A stretch of 64,000 bases of DNA, taken from Entoloma clypeatum (taxonomy: Eukaryota > Basidiomycota > Agaricomycetes > Agaricales > Entolomataceae). Of this stretch, positions 20,357 to 31,393 are shown one piece after another; position 1 is the stretch's first letter; every line of letters starts with the position of its first letter. Both the position numbers and the translations under genes were made by a program. Location of the stretch: contig OY751487.1 in the NCBI GenBank assembly GCA_963565915.1, positions 2,356,001 through 2,420,000 of the forward strand, read 5' to 3'. The notes beneath the pieces were generated by a model, which had not been told where the DNA came from, made no database searches, and was given only the letters and a program-made list of their open reading frames with translations.

Positions 20357-20798
20357 GAGATAAGATTTTGTCTGAAATGCACTTCAGGATAGCATGCAAA
20401 TAACAATCATTGTGTTCCAAACATCATATCAGCATTTCCACAAAAAGCTATTGATCTATTTGGAGCTATTTTGCTCATCACTAGATAACAAGTCCAACTA
20501 GCCTGAAGACTTGATTAGTTATTCATTCATTATGAAAGTGCTAGAATACATTACAGATGATGTACATAATGATTACAAAAGTAAGCCCAATACCATTGAG
20601 AACGAGAAAAAAGCATAGTCTTTGGTCTCTTGGCGACATGTTGGCATCATCTCGACACTGCCCTAGTGATCAATCTGACCTAGATTATTGAACTTGTGAT
20701 TATTGAACTATTTCGGGCTAGTAGGCACTAGTACTAGCCCGAAATAGCCCCACTAGCCAAATCTGTAGGAATCACAATGATGTTTTCGGGACTGAATC
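20357..20798. other. Loop of the foldback element, no gene
   Basis: Non-coding. The only structure I see is a strong hairpin at about 20709-20748, CTATTTCGGGCTAGT paired with ACTAGCCCGAAATAG, plus a repeated ATTATTGAACT word just before it. Confidence 0.6.
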
Positions 20799-21136
20799 AT
20801 GTCTCCCACCTTCCACATTCCACATATCTCTTTGGGGTCTTTTGTTATGGGTATATATACATCTGAGACAGCCCCTACAAGTCTCTATATATTTATCTAC
20901 CATGAGATACTAATGCTATGTGTGAAATATGTATTTTTGATGTACATACCATCTTCTACACTTTCCTACCTGATCTACTCATTGCATACCTTGTACTACC
21001 GACACTTGGAGACCTATTTATACCATAGAATAGGACTACATAGGTGCCCTGACCAATTCTGTGGCATAAGATAAGGATATGTACCCAAGGTGAGTACGTA
21101 CATTTTCGCTCTTTTCACCATGTTATACCCTTGCTA
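20799..21136 (-). repeat. Right arm of foldback element, inner part
   Basis: Inverted copy of about 19890-20356, lacking the MITE. It is cut off by the Copia-1 insertion at 21137 and resumes at 28636. Confidence 0.82.
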
Positions 21137-21489
21137 TGTTGGAACTACTGGATCCAGCACATGATCCAGCACATGATCACTAAATCATTATGATGTATCT
21201 CTGACATCATACATGATGTCATTCTCTGGAACATTCCATGACCTACTATATATGTGAGTTTATTGTAGAAACACACAAACAGAACCACAACATGGTCTGT
21301 GCACATATATTAGTATAAAGAATAGACCTGTAACGTAGTTGCAGAATAAGAACTCTTCCAGTTCCTATCATGTCAGTTGTCTCTAAACTCTTCTCTAGCT
21401 TAACAAGCTACTCAATTCCTGATCCACTATCCACCCATACTAACTACCTTGTATGTCGTTCCACATGGCGCACCTCGATACTTTCAATA
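21137..21489 (+). repeat. Copia-1 5' LTR
   Basis: 353 bp; carries a 12-bp internal duplication (GATCCAGCACAT twice) missing from the 3' copy. Other differences from 28284-28635 are scattered substitutions. Confidence 0.88.
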
Positions 21490-21501
21490 GGTTATGGGCC
21501 C
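21490..21501 (+). promoter_or_regulatory. Copia-1 primer-binding site, half-tRNA initiator Met type
   Basis: GGTTATGGGCCC directly follows the LTR. This complements the anticodon stem-loop (..GGGCCCATAACC..) of initiator Met tRNA rather than its 3' end, the priming mode known for copia elements. Copia-2 has the same site. Confidence 0.7.
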
Positions 21502-21571
21502 TGCTGGCCCTTATGGCTGGCGGTTTTGCCGCCCTCATTGTCGTATACACTGTAGTTAATGCTGTTGCATA

Positions 21572-22207
21572 TTGGACAGAAGGACTCCCAGGGCCGCTGG
21601 CATAGCCGCCCCTGAGGACGACGAACCTGCTGAGCTAGCTCGTGATTGTCACAGTCGCTCAGCACCATGCCAGCGCACTAGGTCACCATCACTGGTACCT
21701 GTACCTCCACCTCCTGGGCAATGTCCACCTTTGCGCAGATGTGGAGCTGAGCCTCTGGCACAAGGACGCAGAAATGCTCCTATACCAGAATTTGTACTCC
21801 ATGACTGGCCGTCTACCACTCGCAGGATATACTCCAGAGTGTGTGACACCTGCTTCCAGTACATGAGTGGTGACTACTGTCATTATCATCTGCCTGCCCG
21901 TCTTACCCAATGGGCACAACATCCCGAAGGGTTACTCACAGTGCATTGTCATCGCTGTCAGAGTTTCTTTGTGGATAGAGATGGACATCAATGTCCGGCG
22001 GTATTGGAAAGCGTACACACTGCTCACTCCGGACTAGACTCTAGTCCTGCTCCACCATACAGACGTTCAGCATGGAGAGAGATTGTTCCTGAAAATCTGC
22101 TTGAATATTGGCGGTGCTGTCATCTGTCAGCACTGGGCTTCAGGTGCCCAGAGCATGAGGATCCTCTTCCGCCTCACAGGCATTCTGAAAGCCCGCGCCA
22201 ACGATAA
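21572..22207 (+). CDS. Unrecognised Cys/His-rich ORF in Copia-1 leader
   Basis: About 211 codons open between the primer-binding site and gag; the first codon here is TTG, so the true start is unknown. The N-terminal third is Pro/Arg-rich (TPRAAGIAAPEDDEPAE near the start). The middle has two possible metal-binding clusters: CDTC followed by CHYH, and CHRC followed by a GHQC. I do not recognise the family. It is intact in an otherwise broken element, so it might be a captured gene, a late insertion, or chance in a GC-rich stretch. The TPRAAGIAAP segment recurs at 42431-42462. Confidence 0.4.
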   Translation: MDRRTPRAAGIAAPEDDEPAELARDCHSRSAPCQRTRSPSLVPVPPPPGQCPPLRRCGAEPLAQGRRNAPIPEFVLHDWPSTTRRIYSRVCDTCFQYMSGDYCHYHLPARLTQWAQHPEGLLTVHCHRCQSFFVDRDGHQCPAVLESVHTAHSGLDSSPAPPYRRSAWREIVPENLLEYWRCCHLSALGFRCPEHEDPLPPHRHSESPRQR

Positions 22208-22313
22208 TTGCAGCAGCATGCAGCACACATGATCAAATATTTATTTTCTCTGTGTCTCAGTTTTTCATTAAACCATATGCTGACCAAATTTCCTTTCAGA
22301 TCTCTTCAACATA

Positions 22314-23286
22314 CAGTACCTCACAAAACTGATTCAATGTTTGTTGCTTTTTAAATACCTTCAAGATAACTCTGCAAAGAATACCAATTGAATTAAACCT
22401 TTGGTATATAATTGAAAGCCCTACTTCAGGGCTTTCAGAATATAAAGGAATCATATGATTTAGATCAGAATCCATGGAGATATGATTAAATTAAATCAGC
22501 AACTCATTGAATCAGTTTTGTGAGTACCTATGGCAATTATCAGAATCAAATGCTTCATTGGTTGTATGGTAACCAGTTGTCATGACTTACTGATGGAACT
22601 TGAATAGAACCCTGATGGGTTGTCAAGGAAAGTTGTATAAGAAAAATCCAACCTCAACAGCCTCCATAATTAATCATGCGCCCTATCTCCTCTTCCCACA
22701 AGGAAAACATTCTTTCTCTGGCCTCCAATGGTCACTCCACTTGTCATATTGCCTCTAACCTGGGTGTCAGCCAACCAACTATCTCCAGAGTGCTTCAGAA
22801 TCATCTTTCTCATCGCAATCTCGCTTCTGGTGGTTGTCCATCCAAGCTTTCTCCCACCAACACACGAAACAAACTTTCACAAATCACCTCAGGGAGAGCC
22901 TCCAATGCTGTGCAGGCTACCAAACACATCAACACTTCATCTCCAATCCTGTCTCCCCAGAAACTGTGAGAAGGGTTCTCAGAAAACATGAATTCAAGGC
23001 TGTAACAAAGAAGAAAAGACCTTTCTTAAAGGCTACCAAGTACTAAAGTATAAAATACTGTATTTATTGTACATACTCACAAAACTGATTCAATGAGTCC
23101 CTGGAGTAATTTGATCATATATTGATCATCTTTTATGGGAATTACATAATTATTGCAGATTCCGAGAGTCCTGAAGCAGGGCTTTTAACCAGGTACCAAT
23201 ACCTTCTTTTGATTGGCATTATTTGCAAAGTTATTTTGAAGGTATTCACAAAGTAGCAAACATTGAATCAGTTTTGTGAGGCACTG
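22314..23286 (+). mobile_element. Decayed Tc1-like transposon in Copia-1
   Basis: Flanked by TA on both sides (22312-22313, 23287-23288). Terminal inverted repeats extend about 210 bp: outer CTCACAAAACTGATTCAATG near 22321 and its inverse near 23258, then AATACCTTCAA and AGCCCTRCTTCAGG blocks, and an inverted inner copy of the same 20-mer near 22506 and 23079. A broken transposase lies between them. Confidence 0.82.
22676..23043 (+). pseudogene. Tc1-like transposase N-terminus, broken
   Basis: The first frame gives a helix-turn-helix region (ISSSHKENILSLASNGHST, then IASNLGVSQPTISRVL). After a frameshift the text continues as SPETVRRVLRKHEFKAVTKK and KRPFLKATKY in another frame, the usual linker of Tc1 transposases. 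The DDE catalytic domain is missing. Confidence 0.75.
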
Positions 23287-23299
23287 TATCAAACTCTGT

Positions 23300-26200
23300 C
23301 AACACTTTTGTTTGAAAATTCACCAGCACCAATTACCTTATTTGGTCATAACAAATGAAGGACTACCTTCAGTCGACTTTCCTCTGGTGCCACATCACTG
23401 GTGAGTCCAAAAAACCCGCTGAGATCTGGGAAACAAAGTCTTGGCTGGATGCAAAAGGAAACTCTCAATCCAGAAATGTTCAGACCAACACTCGTCAAAT
23501 TGAGGAATGGTTTGAGAAGCAGCTTGCTGCTTTAGGGATTATAAAGACATGATGCGATGAATCCATCAAGAATCTCACCAAGGATTCCAAGACCCCCAAA
23601 GAAGCTTGGGATGCCCTGGAAACAAAGTATGGCGGCATGTTGCCTGCTACCACTTTCGGCATCTTTAGGCAGGCCATGGCTTTCAAGCTCTCCGGTGGTA
23701 ATCCCACTGTTGAGATCGAGTGCCTTGCATCGCTTTTCTCCCTTCTCACATCCTACTCTGTCGACATTCCAGAAAGCCTTTGAGCTATAATCCTCCTCCA
23801 TGCTGCCCCATCTAAATGGGACCACCTCGTCTCCACCATCCTCATCATTTACAGTGGGACAAATCTTACTTGGGAAAACGTAATGAGCTCGATAGTTAAT
23901 GAGCACCGGAAGGGACGTAACCTATCCAGCAAAAACGTCCCCCCCTCCGCACAGAAGATCTCCACTGTTAAAAGGACTCCTGGCCAGAACCCAAAGTGGC
24001 AAAGGCCGGGGCAGCAGTAGCAGTCCCAACAACCAGTGTTGAGACAGTCGGAGGAGAACCCCAAGAAGAAACACGGTGAATGAGTCCGCGGCAAGGGCAA
24101 AGGAAAGGCTAGGGAGCACACGCACATTGCAAGCTCCACACGCATCGAAGAGGTTGAGGATTCTCCTCCCCTTCTCATGCCTGCACCAGCCATCACGGTC
24201 ATCAACAGCAGTGGAACCATCTTCCATGAATCGACCTACATCCCACCTTCTAAAAAGGCTAAAACCCTGATCCAATGCATCAGGATGAATGACCAATTGG
24301 TCATGGGCGAATCATTGGGGAACCCTAGCATCTGGCTGTCAGTAACAGCTGGATGCTCCCTCGCAGCCTGCATGGATGTAAAGCCTACCATAGGCAACCT
24401 TCAATTCTGTGAACAGCTGGTCGATCCCATGCTTCAACAACCTGAGGCGTCGACATGCTGCTCGGCTTATCAGCTTGAGCAACAGATGAAGACCGTAGAT
24501 CCCCGGAAGTGCCCCTCTATGAAGTGCAAGTCTCCAACCCCTGGACAAGATGATGACAATGTCTCTCTTGGTTCGGAAGAGAAAGAGGCATACCCAGATG
24601 CCCATGATTGGGAGGACAAGCTCTTCAGAGCTCATGGAAAATATTGCAACTGGTGCAGATCTGAAGTCAGTATTTCCTTTTTCACTTGTCACACAAGCTG
24701 ACACATCATCACAGTTACCTTTTTTAAATGCGATAGATAGCAGTCTTGCATTATGTAATACCCATTTTATACATGATTTTGCGACTTGTGTTCAGTGTGA
24801 GGAAAATACTAAGGCAAACTGGATATTGGACAGTGGTGCTTCATTGCATTTCACTTATTCTATCAACAACTTTATGGATTATGAGTTGTTTGATACTCCA
24901 AAACCAGTACAAACTGCTGGAAAGGGACATAAAACCCCGATCCTTGGCAAAGGTACTATTATGGTAAATCATACCATAAGTGACAACAGGATTAAAACAA
25001 AAAAGATAACTCGTCTTTATCCTGTTTATTATATTCCAGACCTGAGCACATGACTCTTGTCTGTAGGTGAGTTTTTAAAACAAGGAACCCAAATGTTTGG
25101 TTCGTTCAGTCGAATTGATTTTCTGACCAAGAGCGGTAAAACCTTGTTTACATGTGAACCACATTCATTAAATGACAACTTGTATTGGCTGAGATCGTCA
25201 GTTACAAGTAAATCAAGTTTGGCTGCCTTAAATGTGCAATCGACCAAAACAGTAGCTTACCACACTTGGCACAGATGCTTCAGCCATCCTTCTAAGGATG
25301 TATTAGCTAACATGCTGAAACACGTCAAAGGCTTCACACAGCTCATGCTGCCAAAGGTCACACCACCCTGTCAGGGTTGTGCTCAAGGGAAGATGCCTTC
25401 AAAAGCATTTCCGCCCTCTTTATCACATGCCAGGGAGCCATTTGAGTTAATTCACTCAGACTTAAAGGAATTTCCGACTGTCTCATATCACAAATATAAG
25501 TGGTACATCCTTTCTCAACAACTTCTCTTCACACACCTGGCTTATCAAGCTACGCAAGAAGTCCGAGGCTATCACCACCTTCCATCAGTTTAATGTGCTC
25601 ATCGAAAATCAGTTTGGCAAAACAGCTAAACGATGGCGCTTTGATGGTGGTGGAGAGTTCAAGCCATTCGAGAAGGAACTGTGTGAGAAAGGCATACTTA
25701 TTGAAAAGTCACTGCCTCACGAGCAACAACAGAACAGGTGTGCAGAACAATTAAACTGCATGATTATGGAAAGGCTCAAGGGCTCCGCTTTGATGTGTGT
25801 CTGTCCGATTCTTGGTGGGAATTCTGTGTTGATCATGCAGTACACCTTTACAACCGGACTCCATTGAAACACCATTCATGGAAGACACTGGTAGAAGCTT
25901 TAATATGGGAACAACTGGACATCTCTCCCCTGCGTGTGTTTGGATGTGGCGCTTAATGCGCCTGCCACAAAACCAGCTATTTATGGCTGCCACTGCATGG
26001 TTCAATGAGAACCTATTCCCAAAGTGTCACAAAGGCAAAATGCCAATGGTTACACAATACCAGGATCCTACCAATATGGGACAAAACAATCCTGAAGGCC
26101 CCTCTGTACCAACAGACCTTCCTTTGGAAGATGGAGATGATTCTGGTGCTCCACAACCACATAATCACTCTGAACCCCCCTCCGAGCCTCCGAGCTCACC

Positions 26201-28189
26201 GAGTCCACAGCCACCAGCTGAGGATCAAAGACAGGACCATGGAAATCAGCCCTGGACCGAAGCGCAAGCGCATGGAACAACCAGAAGACCAATGTGCTCG
26301 TCTTCATGGTGATCATCATCCAGAAGCTGAGTGTCCTAGTCGAATTCAGAAAACAAACCTGACGTCCCAGAAATGTTTACAGCGATATGCTGGCGACAGA
26401 TGTTTATAATCAAGGACAACGTGAATGGCAGAGAACTGTCAATGAGGATACCTTGAGGGTTCCGTACAACCCACAAAGACAGTCAGATCCCGGTCCTTCC
26501 AATCCGGGTCCATCCTCCGGTCCATCAAATACTGACAATGTTGCATCTGATCAAAACAAGGATACGGACACTTCCACCCCTCAAGGGGATAACAAGGAGT
26601 TTGAGGATTACCTCACTCACTTGTGTTGGGAAGGGGAAGTAGAGCTTACAACATACCTGCTGAAACACGCGGTCCCTGTCACAAGTGAACTTCCAAATCA
26701 ATATAGGGACATCACACACATGCCTGAAGTGTTGCAGAAGGAATGGAAACATGCTTGCCAAGAGGAATTAGAGGCCCTCAACAAGTGCAAAGTCTTTGAG
26801 TTGGTCAATCTACCAAAAGGTCGTAAAGTGATACAGAACCAATGGGTATTTGCGATCAAATCGGATGGTCGCAAAAAGGCATAATTAGTTGCCAAAGGTT
26901 TCTCACAAGTTGAAGGCCTTGACTTCTATGAATTATTCTCCCCAGTCGTTCGGTACAAAACCGTTCGGATCATTCTCGCCTTAGCTGCACTTGAGAACTG
27001 GGTGATCTTGGCACTTGATGTCAAATCGGCTTTCCTTTATGGGAAGCTTGATGAACAAATTTATATGAAGCAGCCTGAAGGCTTTGTGGTGAAAGGAAGT
27101 GAACACATGGTGTTGCGCTTATTACGAGCCATCTATGGACTTAAACAAACAGCACGAGCTTGGTGGATTGAATTGGTCCAATCGATGAAAACACTTGGAT
27201 TTGTCTGCATCTTCTCAGACAGCGGAGTATTTGTACACACAGATGCAAAGACAGGTGACTTGGTCATCGCCCTGATCTACATCGACAACTCCCTATTCAC
27301 AGGTCCCAATCAGCGCCTGGCCCAGAAGAAGAAAGCTGAGTTCATAAAAATCTGGGATTGCCAAGACCTAGGTCACGCGAAAGAATTCCTTGGCATGACT
27401 ATTTGCCAGGAAGGTCGTACAATCAAAGTCAACCAAGTAGCGTACCTGAAAAAGGTCCTTGAGTGCTTTGGCATGACAAATGCCAAGCCGGCTCCTACTC
27501 CACTACCCACGGGGTATTACCCAGTACCAAACCAGGGGGAGTCGAACCCAGAGATTTGATCCCAATTCCAATCGGTGATTGGATCCCTGTTGTACCTATC
27601 TTTGGATACATGGCATGGCCGCCCAACATAGCCTTGGCAGTTGCAAAGATGTTGCAGATGTCAGCCAACCCGTCCCAAGAGCATCTTGATAAGTCTCTTT
27701 ACATATGCAAGTATCTTGCAGGGACACAGGACTATTGCTTAAGCTTTAGAGGCGATCAATGTCCGGCCTAGCTGCGTACACAGATTCTGATTGGGCATCA
27801 GACCCATCTAACAGAAAATCGCAGACAGGATTCTATCTGAAACTTGCTGATGGCATAGTCATCTGGCAATCGCGCTGTCAAAAGACAATTGCGCACTCGT
27901 CCACAGAAGCCGAGTATATTGCACTCTCAGATTGTGCTAAAACCTGCAAATGGCTTGTCAACATGTTTGGCAAACTCCACCTTCCAAAAGTGACACCCAT
28001 CCCTATCAACGGTGATAATCAAGGGTCCATCTTTAATGGGCAAAACCCTGTAATTGAAGGACACACTAAACACATTGACATACAATATCATGCTATACAT
28101 GAGTATGTTGAAGAAGAAATAGTTGAGCTCTTCTTCACTTCCGGGACTGATAACCCCGCGTATATGTTCATGAAGAACTACCTTGAGTA
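23300..28189 (+). pseudogene. Copia-1 Gag-Pol polyprotein, degenerate
   Basis: Pieces in order: gag (MKDYLQSTFLWCHITGESKK at 23355), gag remnants to about 24700, protease WILDSGASLHFT (about 24815), integrase zinc region and core (WHRCFSHPS, HSDLKEFPTVS, RFDGGGEF), RT (FSPVVRYKTVRIILALAALE; LDVKSAFLYGKLDEQIYMKQ), RNase H (YTDSDWASDPSNRKSQTGF, STEAEYIALSDCAK). Frameshifts and stops are frequent. The RT active site reads YIDN where YVDD is expected, so the second catalytic Asp is lost. A TGA at 25051-25053 replaces the Arg codon of a conserved motif. Not functional. Confidence 0.9.
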
Positions 28190-28283
28190 ACCTTCGAGAA
28201 ATTCCGCTCACAAATAGGGTTAGAGTTTACCTCGCCCTACACTCCACTTACGAAGCGATTACCAGCTTCTAAGTGAGGGGGAG

Positions 28284-28635
28284 TGTTGGAACTACTGGAT
28301 CCAGCACGTGATCAAGCATGTGATCACTATGTCATTATGACATATTTCTGACATCATACATGATGTCATTCTCTGGAACATTCCATGACCTACTATATAT
28401 GTGAGTTTATTATAGAAACAAACAAACAGACCACAATATGGTATGTGCGTATATATTAGTATAAATAGTAGACCTGTAACATAGTTGCAGAATAAGAACT
28501 CTTCCAGTTCCTACCATGTCAGTTGTCTCTAAACTCTTCTCTAGCTTAACAAGCTACTCAATTCCTGATCCACTATCCACCCATACTAACTACCTTGTAC
28601 GTTGTTCCACGTGGCGCACCTCGATACTTTTAATA
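28284..28635 (+). repeat. Copia-1 3' LTR
   Basis: 352 bp, closely similar to 21137-21489. Followed by the resumed right arm of the foldback element. Confidence 0.88.
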
Positions 28636-29375
28636 TGCTGGGGTCCCCATATACCTTTCCCTATACACCTATATACTCTATAACTAACACAAATGTAACA
28701 CCTTGGCTGGGGAGGCCAGTATCTGAAGAAGAGGTATGTGCTCCTCCTCATTCCCCAGTCCCTGACCGCTTTTTTAGCTTATTCAACCATCTCTGCCCAA
28801 GGGGGTTGGTTGGAAATTAGTCATAGTATATCACACTATGTATTAGAGTAGGTATACATGTATATAGATGATAGTATGGGTATGTAGGTGAGGGGAGTGG
28901 GGTGGTGTTGATGTTACATGTATGTAGAGATGTATTATAGACTACCTATGCCATTACCTAGTGTGTATGTACTCATACAATGGTGGGGGGTGAAGCCCGA
29001 GGCATAGGAGGGCAGGGGGAGGTGGAGGGAAGATGTGAGGATGAGGGGAGGTGGCGGGGAGGGGCGTGAGAGTCCGCCGAGACATCGTTCGGTGTGTCGC
29101 GGAGGCCGTGAGAGACGGTGGGAACGGGTCCTAGGCATCGTTGATGGGGATTGATGATTGGTGGGCGGGGTTTCTCCGAGGTGATGTGTTAACAAGCTCA
29201 CAGTGGAGGCTGAGCGCTGATGCCAAATAAACACCAGGTGACGTGAGGAACCTGGCCAGAGCCGGAGCGATAGTTTCTGCTGGTGTTGAGGATAAGAACA
29301 AACAAGCCTAATATAACTGGTTGAGGCACCAGATCAACCAGTATTATAAGACTAGGTTTGTGGGAAGATCAGGTG
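28636..29375 (-). repeat. Right arm of foldback element, outer part
   Basis: Inverted copy of about 19168-19905. Ends GATCAGGTG, then the 8-bp target duplication GGCCGAAG. Confidence 0.86.
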
Positions 29376-29431
29376 GGCCGAAGAGTGGGTTAGATACTAC
29401 AGTAGGCAACTCTACTTACGACTGCAACCTT

Positions 29432-30241
29432 ATGGATGCTCGAGAAGATATCCCGCGTGTATCCGTTGGCAGTGTCCAGGACTGGGAAAAGCTAAAAACC
29501 AACTACAGAAACGCCACCATCGCTTCTCTGGAAGAACGCATGCTTGCAAACGGACTTGCAGACGAGCGAGACATGTTGATCATGTATACAAACGAGGTGC
29601 TTGCTAGTGTTCATGACGGCCGAACCTCTCTGACGCGTTCGATCCTTCAGTTTATCGACCGGACATTCCACATCGCACAGCCCAACCTACGTATCAATGG
29701 ACAAAACTATGAGGTGCTGAACCACAATGAGCAGAGTATGTCAACATCTTGCTTTGCAGTGAAGTCATGGCCATAGTAGCTGTAGATATGGAGCCATTCG
29801 ATGAAGCGCTGGATCGACGGATCTGGTCTCTCGCTGCCACTCGGCTTCAATGGCAAAAGAGGATCGCGGAAACGAGGCGTAAATTGCCCTTGGAAATCGA
29901 AGCTACGGTGCTGGACCTTATGAAAGAGTACAAAACCATGGAGGATACTGCTTCGGTCCTGGAGGACTGCAACCAAGAAGAAGAGCATTCGAGTGAGTCC
30001 ACTATGCAGAATCTTCCATAGTCCAAGTTAAGGAGGAGGTTAGAACAATCGTCGCGGTATTCTCGAACAGTTGACGGGTTTCAAGCTCTATTGGCGCTGG
30101 GCGAGGAATTAGACCAGGTAAACCGACGTGTGATGTGTTCTGTTCGCGGCTAATGTACCGCAACAGACGATGCCCACTCAAGAAGAACGTGCGCAGAGGA
30201 TCAGAAATGTGGTGGCAGAGATCAAGGTACTAAAATCTTGA
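29432..30241 (+). CDS. NSL1: Nsl1/Mis14-like kinetochore subunit, possibly with premature stop
   Basis: Nsl1/Mis14 is a subunit of the four-protein MIND/Mis12 complex linking inner and outer kinetochore. Proposed exons 29432-29735, 29777-30117 and 30167-30241. Exon 1 encodes VQDWEKLKTNYRNATIASLE and a region ending RINGQNYEVLNHNEQ; exon 2 gives VDMEPFDEALDRRIWSLA and a helical, coiled-coil-like stretch; exon 3 ends AEIKVLKS. The assignment rests on the EPFDEALDRRIWSLA/LQWxKxIAxxRRKLP pattern and size, so it is moderate. Exon 2 contains an in-frame TAG at 30019-30021, with clearly coding sequence (SKLRRRLEQSSRYSRTVDGF) continuing in the same frame after it. A 66-bp intron ending at that TAG could remove it, but its donor (GTCCTG) is weak. 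The large foldback element sits about 50 bp upstream. Confidence 0.65.
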
Positions 30242-30358
30242 AGACCAATGCGGATCATCAACATATCGACTTACAGACCATGCATACAGACCATGCATAC
30301 ATGATCTCAACCATTTTTATACGAAAACTACAAATCAAGGAAGTTCAATCTCGAGAGA

Positions 30359-31172
30359 CTACGAACCTCGGTAACCACCTCCATGTCCTCCACGTCCACC
30401 GCCAAAGCCGCCTCTAGTGGTTCCCCGCCCTCTGTCTCCATACCTCCCTCTTGGTGCCCCCCGGCCTCCACCGCGTCCCCCACCTCGCGAAAATCCACCT
30501 CGGCCACCAGCCGTTCCGCGACCACCTCGCCCCCCTGCTATGCCACGACCACCACGGCTTCGTTCTAAGACGATGGTAAATACCAGGCCAAATCCGCAGG
30601 CTAGATTTGGGTATCTTACTTGTAACTCCTGACATGACCATTTGAGCATGGCGGAGGAAAAGGAGATGATAGAGAGAGCATACCTCCGACGACTTTGGGT
30701 TTGGGTAAGAAACGGTCGATGGGAAGGAGTTTGTCACCGCCAATATATACTTTGTCGCCTTTTTTAAAACTCCCTGCAACCATTCCCTCTCCCATCTTGA
30801 CGGAAAAGTAGACCTCATTTATGGGCCCCAGGATTTCGTCGACCTTACCGATCACGGATTTATTTTGGAGGTAGATGGGGGCGTTGAAGTAAGGGACTTT
30901 GTCAGTCATGAGTGACGAGCACAACATTTCGTCCTCGACAGCATGTACGAAAGCACCCATCTCTTCCACAAGCAAAGTCAGCAAATCCTCATGAACAGGT
31001 GAGGAATCGAGGTACCGAGAACATGGTCCGGAGGACCCATGTCGCGCTGTTGGAAGCCACCTCGACCTCGGCCTAGAGTATGAGTGAGACTGGTGCGGTT
31101 TGAATGAGGGTGCTATTAGGACGCACCGCCTGCCCCGCCTCTACTGAATCCTCTTGATGCGCCCCGGTTCAT
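30359..31172 (-). CDS. GAR1: GAR1, H/ACA snoRNP core protein
   Basis: GAR1 binds the pseudouridine synthase Cbf5 in H/ACA snoRNPs in the nucleolus. Exons (minus) 31127-31172, 31016-31072, 30684-30962, 30620-30628 and 30359-30564 sum to 597 nt, 198 residues, the usual size. Gly/Arg-rich N-terminus ([20 protein letters not shown]), conserved core ([67 protein letters not shown]), and an RGG-rich C-terminus ending GGYRGS. The 9-nt exon GAGTTACAA is chosen because it splits a 119-bp gap into two 55-bp introns with good GTATGC/CAG and GTAAGA/TAG borders. Convergent with NSL1, 117 bp between stops. Confidence 0.92.
30620..30628 (-). other. 9-nt microexon of GAR1
   Basis: GAGTTACAA between a CAG acceptor and a GTAAGA donor. 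It preserves the frame between the GAR1 core (KPKVVG) and the RGG tail (RSRGGRG). The alternatives are one 119-bp intron or use of internal AG sites. Confidence 0.6.
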
Positions 31173-31247
31173 CGAGGAGGAAGTGGTTCAGATGATCGAT
31201 TACTTATTTATTTGGAATATCTTGTCCATGTGTATTTGAGTAAAAGA

Positions 31248-31325
31248 ACAGCGCTTCCGGAAATTCTTGTCCACGTGCTTTTCCGTTGAAAAAATTGTAA
31301 AAATTCAGAAAAAAAAGAAAGTCCT
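31248..31325 (+). repeat. Dispersed 75-bp upstream sequence, copy B
   Basis: Matches 16564-16640 in the same orientation (TTCCGGAAATTC, GTCCACGTG, AAATTGTAAAAATTCAGAAA). Here it precedes a broken transposase starting at 31394, which suggests it is the 5' part of a transposon. Confidence 0.55.
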
Positions 31326-31393
31326 GTTGGAAGAGATCTCTGCCCCAATCCTACGACATATTTAACACGGCATATTGCAAAATCAGTGCCGAT

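Larger units (their letters stand above)
21137..28635 (+). mobile_element. Copia-1: decayed Ty1/copia element
   Basis: LTRs at 21137-21489 and 28284-28635 start TGTTGGAAC and end AATA. The flanks are TGCTA (21132-21136) and TGCTG (28636-28640), a target duplication with one mismatch, and the two flanks rejoin to the intact sequence seen in the opposite foldback arm. A polypurine tract (AAGTGAGGGGGAG) precedes the 3' LTR. The coding region is full of stops and frameshifts, and a Tc1-like element sits between the 5' LTR and gag. Confidence 0.9.
19168..29375. mobile_element. Large foldback DNA transposon, 8-bp TSD, carrying nested insertions
   Basis: The left end CACCTGATCTTTCCACAAAC is repeated inverted at the right end (29356-29375). 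The octamer GGCCGAAG directly precedes it (19160-19167) and directly follows it (29376-29383) in the same orientation: an 8-bp target duplication as made by hAT and some KDZ-type elements. Without the later Copia-1 insertion the element is about 2.7 kb: left arm 19168-20356, loop 20357-20798, right arm 20799-21136 plus 28636-29375. No transposase gene of its own is visible, so it is non-autonomous. It lies about 50 bp upstream of the NSL1 ATG. Confidence 0.85.

Noticed and set aside
19168..29375. Reading the inverted arms as two solo LTRs in opposite orientation
   Set aside because: An exact 8-bp target duplication outside and a single empty-site continuity inside fit one foldback DNA element better; LTR insertions here give 5-bp duplications.
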